Position numbers and translations under genes: made by a program
Shown here: in pieces, positions 42,152-50,889 of the stretch
Layout: each line of letters begins with the position of its first letter
Position numbering within the stretch: position 1 is the first letter of the stretch
Assembly (NCBI GenBank): GCA_030533445.1
Contig: CM060070.1
Location: 48,256,089 to 48,320,088 of the forward strand
From: Cyprinodon diabolis
Lineage: Eukaryota > Chordata > Actinopteri > Cyprinodontiformes > Cyprinodontidae
DNA length: 64,000 nucleotides
Reading direction: 5' to 3'
Notes under the pieces: model-generated
The model's database searches: none
Told to the model about the DNA's origin: nothing
Seen by the model: only the letters and a program-made list of their open reading frames with translations

Positions 42152-42393
42152 GACACTTTAATGCCGAGAACGGTTCCACCGACACGTTAATGCCGAGAAC
42201 GGCTTCCCCCGACACGTTTATGCCGAGAACGGTTCCACCTGACGCGTTAATGCAGAGAACGGTTCCACCGACACGTTAATGCCGAGAATGGTTCCACCCA
42301 ACGCGTTAATGACGAGAACGGTTCCACCGACTGGTTAATGCCGAGAACGGTTTCCCCCGACACGTAAATGCCGAGAACGGTTCCACCGACACG

Positions 42394-42726
42394 GTGTTTC
42401 CTGGACGGGGCCGCCTGTGGAGCTGGTTGACAGTTGCCTTTTGTATCTATGCTTCTTTTTCTATGTCTGCTTCTGTCTCCTTGAACCCCAGTGGGCCTCA
42501 GCAGATGGCCGCTCACACTGAGCCTGGTTCTGCTGGAGGTTTCTTCCTGTTCAAAGGGAGTTTTTCCTCTCCACTGTCGCTACAAGCATGCTTAGTGTGA
42601 GGGATTGCTGAAGAGTCAATGAGTCGATGCAATCAGCTGGTTTTCCTTAGATAGAAAACTTTCAATCAGGTTAACTGAGATGGCATGATGTGAATTGGCG
42701 CTATAGAAATGAAATTAATAGAACTG
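42394..42726 (+). repeat. Fish interspersed repeat, left arm of an inverted pair
   Basis: This sequence abuts the satellite directly. It carries a stretch I recognise as widespread in teleost genomes (CCCCAGTGGGCCTCAGCAG, then AGCCTGGTTCTGCTGGAGG and AAAGGGAGTTTTTCCTCTCC). It ends in the LINE/SINE-type tail TGAATTGGCGCTATAGAAAT. An inverted copy lies at 43,237-43,617. The small ORF at 42,394-42,600 is part of this repeat and not a gene. The family name is uncertain. Confidence 0.7.
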
Positions 42727-43236
42727 TCGGTTCAACCCAATGTATTAACGCCTTTATCTTCAGCCATATTACAACAAGTCATTACAACCTCGTTACAATT
42801 AGATGACCTTCCTGATTAAACCAAGAATCAAACCGTCTGTTTTAAGGACAAAGACCCTTCAGAAGGACGGATCCTTCGGTTATCTGAAATAGGAAAAGAC
42901 AAAACCACTGTTGGAATAAAAGAACCTGGAAAAGAGCTTCCACATGTTTAGAGGTTCAATATTTCTTTCTTTCCCATACATGTCCTCACAGCTTCCCTCT
43001 ATTTATCAGGGTTTTCTATAGGCTCCAATAAGCAGCTGATGTGACTTAAGTTGTTCTCTCTAGGTGTTCTAACTCTAACTTTCATACCTTAGAAGACATT
43101 ACACTTCTAAATTAAGATCTGCTGTAAGTCACAGCAGCAGATACTCTCCTCTATAGATGTGCTAAAGCATAACTAAAGACCTGATGCTAACATCAAAGGT
43201 AGGAACTACAGTCTGCTATGTTCATTCTTTGGAAGT
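42727..43236. other. Spacer between inverted repeat arms, nothing recognised
   Basis: AT-rich sequence of about 510 bp with no ORF of note, no motif and no internal repeat that I can name. It is the loop of the potential inverted-repeat structure. Confidence 0.5.
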
Positions 43237-43617
43237 GAACAATTCTATTCATTTTATTTCTATAGCTCAAATTCACGTGATGTCATCTCAGGTCACTTTC
43301 TAGATCCAGATCAACCAGATCATCCAGTCAGATTGATTCACAGTTTTCTATCTAAGGAAAACCAGCTGATTGCATCGACTCATTGACTCTTCAGCAATCC
43401 CTCACACTAAGCATGCTTGTAGCGACAGTAGAGAGGAAAAACTCCCTTTGAACAGGAAGAAACCTCCAGCAGAACCAGGCTCAGTGTGAGCGGCCATCTG
43501 CTGAGGCCCACTGGGGTTCAAGGAGACAGAAGCAGACATAGAAAGGAACATAGAAGCTCTAATCTATAAATACTATCTATGGTAGAAACGCTTTACATAA
43601 ACCAGCTCCACAGGCGG
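43237..43617 (-). repeat. Fish interspersed repeat, right arm of an inverted pair
   Basis: Reverse complement of the repeat at 42,394-42,726. The matched ends are CCGCCTGTGGAGCTGGTT at 42,411-42,428 and its complement at 43,600-43,617. The core (about 42,470-42,660 against 43,340-43,520) is nearly identical. The section beyond the core differs more, including an extra stretch near 43,540-43,600. Either two independent insertions in opposite orientation or one palindromic element would explain the arrangement. Confidence 0.7.
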
Positions 43618-44470
43618 TTCTTTCTAGGAAAGAAACAGTTAATCAGACGAGCTCCGAGCCAGCTCCCATGTCAGAGGATGAAGAGAGCACATCCAGTTAG
43701 TCACAGTCAGAGAAACAGGACTACACTGGAAAAATGAGTTGAACACAACAGAAAGATGGGCAAATAATACTCACATTCTCACACACGCTCTGACAACAAC
43801 CTTTGTTAGCAGTCAGAAATGACCTTAAACATCGAAACGATCTGTAGAGAGATGCACGGCTAGATCTGTGTTCACACCAACACACAATTAGCAGAGTCCC
43901 GTCATTATTTGATCACTCTGTGACCTAATGCTGACTGTTTGACGTTCTCACCACAAGCTAAAAACTCCCTTCATGTTTGCCGTTAGAGGTCCATGCAGTG
44001 CCCAGTGTGACTGTAAGCAATGCACTAGCCTGATTTTATGGAAGAACTCCCACCCTCACCCGCACAGAGGAGATCATTCAGAGCCAAACTCTTCAAAGTT
44101 CTCCTGAACATTACAGCAGTTTAAATCACAAACAGTGAAAACGACAGAAATATGACCAGGCCTAATTTACAAACCAATCCAGACCGCCGCAGGTTGCTAG
44201 GTAGAAGCAAATAAAGGAGCCGCAGCTTTAATCACAGTTATTTACTGCGAGGAAAATATCCATCAGACCAGGAAAAGCCAAATAAAGCTCATTAGGTGCG
44301 TTTATCAGTGGAGCTGAAATTGAATTTACATTTTTTTTCAAATATATAATTTTTAAATGAAAACATTATTGGTTCCAGGCTTTTAATTATTTTAATGCTC
44401 TCTTATTCTAACTCTATTATCCCAAAGGACTAAACCATAGAGCTAATATGAAGCTGGCCTGAACAGATGC
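43618..44470. other. Intergenic stretch, nothing recognised
   Basis: About 850 bp of ordinary AT-leaning sequence with no long ORF, no tandem repeat and no transposon that I can identify. Confidence 0.5.
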
Positions 44471-45012
44471 AGCAGGATGCCCCCCCCCCATCCTCCCCCC
44501 CTTCTCCAGAAGCACCATAGAGAGCGTTCTGCCCCCCCCCCCCCCCCCCCCCCATCCTCCCCACCTTCTCCAGAAGCACCATAGAGAGCGTTCTGACCCC
44601 CCCCATCCTTCCCCCCTTCTCCAGAAGCACCATAGAGAGCGTTCTGCCCCCCCCCCATCCTCCCCACCTTCTCCAGAAGCTCCATAGAGAGCGTTCTGCC
44701 CCCCCCCATCCTCCCCACCTTCTCCAGAAGCTCCATAGAGAGCGTTCTGCCCCCCCCCCATCCTCCCCACCTTCTCCAGAAGCACCATAGAGAGCGTTCT
44801 GCCCCCCCCCCATCCTCCCCACCTTCTCCAGAAGCTCCATAGAGAGCGTTCTGCCCCCCCCCCCCCCCATCCTCCCCACCTTCTCCAGAAGCACCATAGA
44901 GAGCGTTCTGCCCCCCCCCATCCTCCCCACCTTCTCCAGAAGCACCATAGAGAGCGTTCTGCCCCCCCCCATCCTCCCCACCTTCTCCAGAAGCACCATA
45001 GAGAGCGTTCTG
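44471..45012. repeat. C-rich minisatellite of ten 50-60-bp units amplified from a LINE ORF
   Basis: Ten tandem units each consist of a poly-C run of variable length (7 to about 19), CATCCTCCCCACC, TTCTCCAGAAG, CACCATAGAGAG or CTCCATAGAGAG, and CGTTCTG. The last unit runs without a break into the LINE fragment that follows. In the LINE frame the constant part reads FSRSTIESVL, which continues as SSCLTVW. The repeat unit therefore seems to have been copied from the LINE coding sequence and separated by poly-C. Length differences between units sit almost entirely in the C runs. Glycine-rich minus-strand ORFs here are by-products. Confidence 0.85.
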
Positions 45013-45505
45013 AGCAGCTGTCTCACTGTGTGGTGTGGAGGCTGCAGCGCCTCAGACTGGAAGAAGGTGAGAACAGCAGAGAGGATCATGGGGGCTCCTC
45101 TTCCCTCCATTAAAGACATTTCATCCCAGCGCTGCGTGTCCCGAGCCCGTGACATCATCAATGACCCCCCACCCCCCCACCATGGACTGTTCTCCCTGCT
45201 GCCCTCTGGGAAGAGGCTTCACAGCATTCAATGCAGGACCAGCAGGTTCTGCAGCAGCTTCTTCCCCACCGCCATCACACTGAGGAATGTTGGATAAACT
45301 CTGCATCACACTGATGACACCAAACCAACAATACTGCAGATCTGCACCATAGATATTAATACACTTTTTTGGTCCATGTTTTTTTCTCCCAAATTGTTTA
45401 CATTTGATCACTGCTGCACTTTATGGATGGAAATGTTCATTTACCGTCTGAGAGCGCCACTAAAAGAAATCTGGTTTTGTATAAACTCAGTGTAAAAGAA
45501 TAACA
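45013..45505 (+). mobile_element. 3' end of a non-LTR retrotransposon (L2/Rex1-type LINE)
   Basis: The plus frame through 45,297 encodes the C-terminal tail seen in many fish LINE ORF2 proteins: a WCGGCSASDWKKV segment, then ERIMGAPLPSI, CVSRARDII, LFSLLPSGKRLH and RTSRFCSSFFPTAITLRN, ending at a stop after NVG. Only the tail past the reverse transcriptase is present. A short 3' untranslated region with AATAAAG near 45,507 follows. Upstream the frame dissolves into the minisatellite, so the copy is 5'-truncated and dead. The L2/Rex1 assignment is from memory of this tail motif and could be another jockey-superclade family. Confidence 0.7.
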
Positions 45506-46369
45506 ATAAAGTTGTTTTAGTCTCAGTGTGTCTCTATGTGGGGAAGGAGGCCCTCTGCCGGCCTTATATTTTAACTCTACCCCCCTGGCTTTCACTGCAG
45601 CCATTTTCTGCTGACTAATGTAAACATGTAAAGAATCCAGCCTTCCATAAAGGGGAGGAGGAGGTGGAGGAGGAGGAGGAAGAGGAGTAGGAGGAGGGGG
45701 GCATTGAGCCTGGCCTTCCCAGAACAGGCCTGCTTCTCTCCAGAGCACCGAGCTCCCCTGCGGAGGCTCCATGACCACCATAGCTTCCCCGCACTGAGAG
45801 CAGATCTTCCCTCCAGGATGGAGGAACCGGAGCCTGTGAGGACAGCAGCCCGCCCAGCCGCTGCTCCTATCCGGCCTCAGAGAGACAGCTGCAGGGATGG
45901 ATCCACGCTGCTCACTTCCGCCTTGGACGGGAAACGCCAAGTGGATGAGAGGACCGTGGAGCCGCCAGTAAAAGTTACAGTTAGAGAGGCTGCGGGTTAG
46001 ATTCCCAGGCTGAGTCCTGCTGACCGGCTGCTGACTTCCTCCGCTAGCTCCGAGAGGAGCCGCCTGTTCCTCCTTCCCTCCCCGCCCCGCAGCAGCCTGA
46101 GGCGGACAGTGAGTCCAGCCGTCCTACCATGTCCCAGCAGCTGAAGTTAAAGCTGATCTCTGCCCATCCTGAGGAGCCGCTCCGGATCATTCCTGGTTCC
46201 CATCATCAGGAGCAGCTGGAGACAACAATCCGCGGAGCTCCGCAAACGTCCCGCGTCAGAATTCCTCCTCCCCCTCCTCTTCTCCTCCCCCCCTCTCCCC
46301 CCTCCTCTCCTCCTCCAGGCTGCGGCAGAATCCTATCCTGCTTCACTGACCTTCTACCTCCCATCCAGA
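45506..46369. promoter_or_regulatory. CpG-rich promoter-like stretch, possible first exon of an unidentified gene
   Basis: From about 45,700 to 46,260 the sequence is GC-rich and has about 30 or more CpGs by eye, far above the flanks. This resembles a CpG-island promoter. It is bordered by purine-rich (45,651-45,701) and pyrimidine-rich (46,262-46,318) tracts. Open frames exist on both strands (for example 45,704-46,000 plus and 45,437-45,940 minus), but none resembles a family I know and the low-complexity tracts inflate their length. No splice structure can be proven. Confidence 0.3.
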
Positions 46370-46383
46370 GGGGGGGGGGGGGG
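46370..46383. repeat. Poly-G run of 14
   Basis: Homopolymer immediately preceding the 32-bp minisatellite. Such runs are error-prone in sequencing, so its length is uncertain. Confidence 0.9.
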
Positions 46384-47990
46384 CAGTTAATAACCAATGT
46401 AGACTGATGGGTAACCAGTTAATAACCAATGTAGACTGATGGGTAACCAGTTAATAAACAATGTAGACTGAGGGGTAACCAGTTAATAACCAATGTAGAC
46501 TGATGGGTAACCAGTTAATAACCAATGTAGACTGAGGGGTAACCAGTTAATAACCAATGTAGACTGATGGGTAACCAGTTAATAACCAATGTAGACTGAT
46601 GGGTAACCAGTTAATAACCAATGTAGACTGAGGGGTAACCAGTTAATAACCAATGTAGACTGATGGGTAACCAGTTAATAACCAATTTAGACTGAGGGGT
46701 AACCAGTTAATAACCAATGTAGACCGAGGGGTAACCAGTTAATAACCAATGTAGACTGAGGGGTAACCAGTTAATAACCAATGTAGACTGATGGGTAACC
46801 AGTTAATAACCAATGTAGACTGATGGGTAACCAGTTAATAACCAATGTAGACTGAGGGGTAACCAGTTAATAACCAATGTAGACTGATGGGTAACCAGTT
46901 AATAACCAATGTAGACTGAGGGGTAACCAGTTAATAACCAATGTAGACTGATGGGTAACCAGTTAATAACCAATGTAGACTGATGGGTAACCAGTTAATA
47001 ACCAATGTAGACTGATGGGTAACCAGTTAATAACCAATGTAGACTGATGGGTAACCAGTTAATAACCAATGTAGACTGAGGGGTAACCAGTTAATAACCA
47101 ATGTAGACTGATGGGTAACCAGTTAATAACCAATGTAGACTGAGGGGTAACCAGTTAATAACCAATGTAGACTGATGGGTAACCAGTTAATAACCAATGT
47201 AGACTGATGGGTAACCAGTTAATAACCAATGTAGACTGAGGGGTAACCAGTTAATAACCAATGTAGACTGATGGGTAACCAGTTAATAACCAATGTAGAC
47301 TGATGGGTAACCAGTTAATAACCAATGTAGACTGAGGGGTAACCAGTTAATAACCAATGTAGACTGATGGGTAACCAGTTAATAACCAATGTAGACTGAT
47401 GGGTAACCAGTTAATAACCAATGTAGACTGATGGGTAACCAGTTAATAACCAATGTAGACTGATGGGTAACCAGTTAATAACCAATGTAGACTGAGGGGT
47501 AACCAGTTAATAACCAATGTAGACTGATGGGTAACCAGTTAATAACCAATGTAGACTGAGGGGTAACCAGTTAATAACCAATGTAGACTGATGGGTAACC
47601 AGTTAATAACCAATGTAGACTGATGGGTAACCAGTTAATAACCAATGTAGACTGAGGGGTAACCAGTTAATAACCAATGTAGACTGATGAGTAACCAGTT
47701 AATAACCAATGTAGACTGAGGGGTAACCAGTTAATAACCAATGTAGACTGATGGGTAACCAGTTAATAACCAATGTAGACTGAGGGGTAACCAGTTAATA
47801 ACCAATGTAGACTGAGGGGTAATCAGTTAGTAAATAATGTAGACTGATGGGTGCCCATTTATTAACCAATGTAGACTGATGGGTGCCCATTTATTAACCA
47901 ATGTAGACTGAGGGGTAACCAGTTAATAACCAATGTAGACTGACGGGTAACCAGTTAATAAATAATGTAGACTGAGGGGTGTCCAGTTAA
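46384..47990. repeat. 32-bp minisatellite, about 50 units, two main variants
   Basis: The unit is AATAACCAATGTAGACTGA, then T or G, then GGGTAACCAGTT. The units are almost invariant except for the single T/G position, and the two forms are interspersed irregularly. Rare variants include AATAAACAATG near 46,456, CCAATTTAG near 46,686 and ACCGAGG near 46,724. The last units (47,821-47,990) are degenerate, including two GTGCCCATTTATTAACC copies, as expected at an array edge. One strand has a stop in every unit and no ORF crosses it. Confidence 0.95.
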
Positions 47991-48017
47991 TATTTAAAGT
48001 CTACATTATTTATTAAC
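47954..48017. repeat. Perfect 20-bp inverted repeat (hairpin) at the minisatellite edge
   Basis: GTTAATAAATAATGTAGACT at 47,954-47,973 is exactly complementary to 47,998-48,017, with a 24-base loop. The left arm belongs to the final minisatellite unit and the right arm is an inverted copy of the same unit motif. AT-rich sequence follows. There is no U-run and no gene, so a terminator role is unlikely. Confidence 0.85.
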
Positions 48018-48085
48018 ATATAATATATTTAAAAATAAAAACATATATTTAAACAATAATGAGCATTATAGACATCAGTGGTCCT

Positions 48086-48811
48086 TGTTAGGAATCCAGT
48101 GTGTGTGGGCCATGTTTGTTTTTTGTGTTCTCTCCCTCCACCACCAGATGGCGCCCTTTTCCGCCCTGGTCCTTCCTCACACCTGCAGCTGGTTGTGCTC
48201 ATTACAGAGGACTCTTAAGCGGTGGACTGCCACTACCTCGACATCAGAGTGTGCCAGTTTTGGGTGCTCTAGCCAAGCTGAGTTTAGTTGAGTCAAACTG
48301 AGCCTTTGTCTCTCTGAGTTCTAACCTTGTTTTTGTCTTTGCCTTTTTGGCATGAAGTCATACTGCAAACTGGATTTTTGGCCTTCTCCCCCTGAAAGGG
48401 TTTGAGCTTTACACTGAGCAGGGGATTAATCTCCACACGACCCGTTCAAGTTCTCCCGGAAATCTAAGTGGCAGTCCGCCCCAATGCTCCTCAAGGAACC
48501 AACTAAACCAAAAACCTGTCCGCCCTCGAACGAGTCCCCCCTATCTCTGGATAAACCCACACAGACTGGATTCTGGGAAGAGTACCTTTTTCTGCTAACG
48601 TGAGTCCCGTCTCTGATTTTTGCAAGAGGTTGGTCAAAGTTCCCACCGACCCTGAACTAACCTCTGAACTTCCCTTCTCACTTCCAGTTCCGGTGCACCA
48701 GAACTCTGAGTTAGCCTGGATCACCTTATTGATTATTTCAATAAACCTGTTAAACTTTTTCTCTGAGTGGTTTCCTGCATGTGGGTCAGATCTCTTAAAA
48801 ACATCATGACA
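48086..48811 (+). mobile_element. Probable solo LTR (gypsy-like), 726 bp
   Basis: The segment starts TGTTAGGAATCC and ends TCATGACA, so it has TG...CA ends. Its last part has features typical of fish gypsy LTRs: a polyadenylation signal AATAAA at 48,740 and a tail GCATGTGGGTCAGATCTC before the end. It is flanked by GTCCT (48,081-48,085) and GTCAT (48,812-48,816), a four-of-five match to a target duplication. No internal retroelement genes adjoin it, hence solo. ORFs inside it are not conserved genes. Exact boundaries and family are inferred. Confidence 0.55.
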
Positions 48812-49349
48812 GTCATAACTTGCAACCAGCGTGGTGCGGTGCAAGGCAAACAAAGCGGCTCTCTTTATCAATGAGGAAGGATTGCCTGCATTTTGCTTTG
48901 TAATGAGAGGTTGTCAAAAATTTAAAAGAAAAATGTGGAATTTCCAAGGAAGGCTCAATATACGGCCAACCACCAGGCTGGGAGGGAGAGAAAAAGTAAG
49001 ATTGCAGAACTTCTGGATAAATTAGTGGAGAGCTAAGATAGATTTAAGAAGTGGATTGCATCTCCAAACTGCTGCTAATTTGGTTGCGAGGAAGAAAAAC
49101 CGTCCACAGATCAAACAGCTGGTGTACTGATGGATGTCAGTTTCTGCTAGTTCCTTTATCCTGTTTCTATCAGTTCATCAATGCAACAAAACTTAAACCG
49201 CGCAGTGAAGGGCGGTGAGGCGGCGTGCGGTGAGAGCGTTCACTGCTCCTCCCTCACCTCATGCTATTAAGTGACATTTGCTCCTGGATAAACATTTATT
49301 CATGAATGCTTATTATATATTTAAGCCCGTGTTGCCATAGCAGGCATAT
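48812..49349. other. Intergenic stretch, nothing firmly recognised
   Basis: No coding signal. A GC-rich patch with GGCGGTGAGGCGGCGTG near 49,210 precedes AT-rich sequence. It may be worn hAT-derived sequence linked to the fragment that follows, but this is a guess. Confidence 0.35.
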
Positions 49350-49437
49350 ATAACACTTACACTTTTGTGGCTCCAGACAGATTCGTTTTTTTGTTTTTTT
49401 GGTCCAATATGGCTCTTTGAGCAGTTTTGGTTGCCAA
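49350..49437 (+). mobile_element. hAT-type transposon end fragment
   Basis: The stretch GTGGCTCCAGACAGATTCG, a T-rich run, GGTCCAATATGGCTCTTTG and GGTTGCC resembles the terminal part of common vertebrate hAT elements. Only the end is present and it abuts the SINE-like repeat. The assignment rests on remembered terminal motifs. Confidence 0.4.
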
Positions 49438-49439
49438 GA

Positions 49440-49640
49440 AGTTAGAGCAGCTTGTGAGAAGGTTGCAGGTACCCGGTTCCATCCCCTCAGACTGCCACTC
49501 TGGGTTCCTCAGCAAAACCCTTAACCCCACACTGCTCCCTGTGCAGCGCACAATGGCAGCCCACTGCTCCCCAAGGTTTAAAGCAGAGAGATGATTTCTC
49601 CAATGTGGGACAATAAAGGTATTTACATCTTTAAAGTCAC
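49440..49640 (+). repeat. tRNA-derived SINE-like repeat
   Basis: Contains a B-box-like GGTTCCATCCC at 49,474, then CAGACTGCCACTC, AACCCTTAACCCC, CAATGGCAGCCCACTGCTCC and the tail GGGACAATAAAGGTATTTACATC. This pattern is familiar from abundant fish SINEs. It is degenerate, with no clear A box and no target duplication that I can see. Confidence 0.5.
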
Positions 49641-50499
49641 ATAGAATTGATTGGAGCATCCAAACCTCAGACTTACTGCAGAGCCTCACACAGCCTACTG
49701 CTACCCAGAGGGGGGGGGTTACGCCCAGTGGGCCTGAAGATCCTTTCTATTCCTCCTTTCATGTCTCCAGTAGTTGGATCTGAACAGGTTTGGCAAACCT
49801 GTCTGATCTGCTAACTGTAGGAGGGAGAGGAAACCATGATGGGGTCAGAGGTCAACCCTAGGATCCTGGCGTTTTGTCTTTCTCTTTGGATTTATGATCT
49901 ATTTACCAACGATCTATGTGCTGCTTTAAACTTTATTTTCTTCACAGGAACAAGAACAACTTATATTAAATTAAACCCAATAAATAGAATATTATGAGCA
50001 ATTTAAATACATCAGTCATTAGTTTTAGAAATTAATGTGGTGAAATATTTGAATCCTTCATTTTATTAATTGGATGATTATGGCTTACAGACAATGAAAA
50101 TGTTACAATTAGAATATTATAACATTATATCAAGTTTAACAGAAATTCACTAAAAATAAAACGCAAAGGAAGTGTGGCTCAATCTACTGAAATGTGTTTC
50201 CATTTCCTGTTGAGCTTATTAACTCGTTTTAAGAAGATAAAAAGGCTGGTGTTTTCCACGCCCCCCTACTGGGAGTAGAAGAAAACCTGGAATCATTTCC
50301 CTCATCTCTAAAGTCTCCCTATAAACCGAATCCATATTGTTATAAACTCTGAAGCTAATAGGAATAAAAATCTAGCCTGGCAGGATGGAGGTAAGACATA
50401 TAAAGTTATTTAGATTAATAATGCAGCTCTGACAGCTTTAAATCTCTGCATTATTGGTGAGGAAGCTGCTTTAGCTATCAGAAAATAAACTGGACGTCA
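49641..50499. other. Intergenic stretch, nothing recognised
   Basis: AT-rich, with a G7 run near 49,712. No ORF or repeat family could be identified. Confidence 0.5.
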
Positions 50500-50830
50500 G
50501 GATCTTAGTCAGGGTTAGCAGACAGAGGCGGAGATGGTTACCTGATGTATTAATGATGGTGGCAGTAGTATCAATATAAGGGAGAACAGGAAAGGAAGAT
50601 CATAACCAGAGTAGACTAACACAGGAGGTGAGCAACAGGGATGATTGTAGATAATCCAGCCTAGACTAACAGCAGGGGGGAGAAGACTGAACAATGTGTG
50701 CAGATAATTATTGACAAGGAGCAGGTGTGGCGAGAACGAGCTAGAAGGGACCGGAGGGAAGAGGAGAGTGGCACCAGGAGACAACGGTAAGTGATTAGGA
50801 AATAATAAAGGACTTAAATCTACTGAATGA
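50500..50830 (-). repeat. Interspersed repeat, diverged partner of 54,390-54,780
   Basis: On the minus strand this reads CCCTTCTAGCTCGTTC... and ends ...CTAACCCTGACTAAGATCC. This parallels the plus-strand order at 54,494-54,775 (CTCCCTTCTAGATCC ... CAACCCTGACAGAAAG). Both look like 3' parts of a fish retroelement, but the family is unknown to me. The 89-aa minus ORF is part of it. Confidence 0.4.
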
Positions 50831-50889
50831 GACTAAAGACTAAGAACCAGAATGATAAAAGGGAAAACTAGAGGATGGGGGAGGGACTG

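Larger units (their letters stand above)
1..42393. repeat. 30-bp satellite array, about 1,400 monomers with higher-order structure
   Basis: The whole stretch is a head-to-tail array of a 30-bp unit: CACGTTAATGCCGAGAACGG followed by TTCCACC and a variable triplet (TGA, CGA or CAA). Common variants begin CGCG instead of CACG, have TTTCCCCC in place of TTCCACC, or carry AATGCAGAG or AATGCTGAG. Monomers of 29 bp (TTCCACCGACACG junction) recur and shift the phase by one base, and a few 28-bp monomers occur (for example near 3,712). Nothing else interrupts the array. It starts left of the window and ends abruptly at the CCGACACG before GTGTTTCC. Each monomer holds three to five CpGs and the near-palindrome GAACGGTTC. 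Monomers become more heterogeneous towards the right edge, as expected at a satellite border. I know of no described family with this unit, so it may be species- or genus-specific. Confidence 0.97.

Noticed and set aside
1..42393. Hundreds of repetitive ORFs (up to 366 codons) as protein-coding genes
   Set aside because: They follow from a period divisible by three without stops in some frames. They overlap on opposite strands, shift frame at each 29-bp monomer and have no flanking gene signals.
1..42393. CRISPR array
   Set aside because: Head-to-tail 30-bp units have no unique spacers, no cas genes are nearby, and the surroundings are vertebrate transposons.
1..42393. CENP-B box in the satellite monomer
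   Set aside because: The required TTCG...CGGG pattern is not present on either strand. The closest part, CCCGACACG, lacks the essential bases.
1..42393. Telomeric repeat or rDNA spacer
   Set aside because: There is no TTAGGG-like unit and no rRNA sequence at the border.
44417..45161. Glycine-rich protein gene on the minus strand
   Set aside because: The frame is the complement of the C-rich LINE-derived minisatellite. Its repeats vary in poly-C length and therefore in frame.
45437..46407. Proline-rich coding genes in the CpG-rich stretch
   Set aside because: Low-complexity tracts create the frames on both strands and no domain or splice structure is supported. Kept only as a promoter-like region.
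47954..48017. Transcription terminator hairpin
   Set aside because: No gene upstream, eukaryotic context, and the arms derive from the minisatellite unit.
48085..48871. Small ORFs inside the solo LTR (48,085, 48,101 and 48,503 minus)
   Set aside because: They lie in LTR sequence and resemble no protein.
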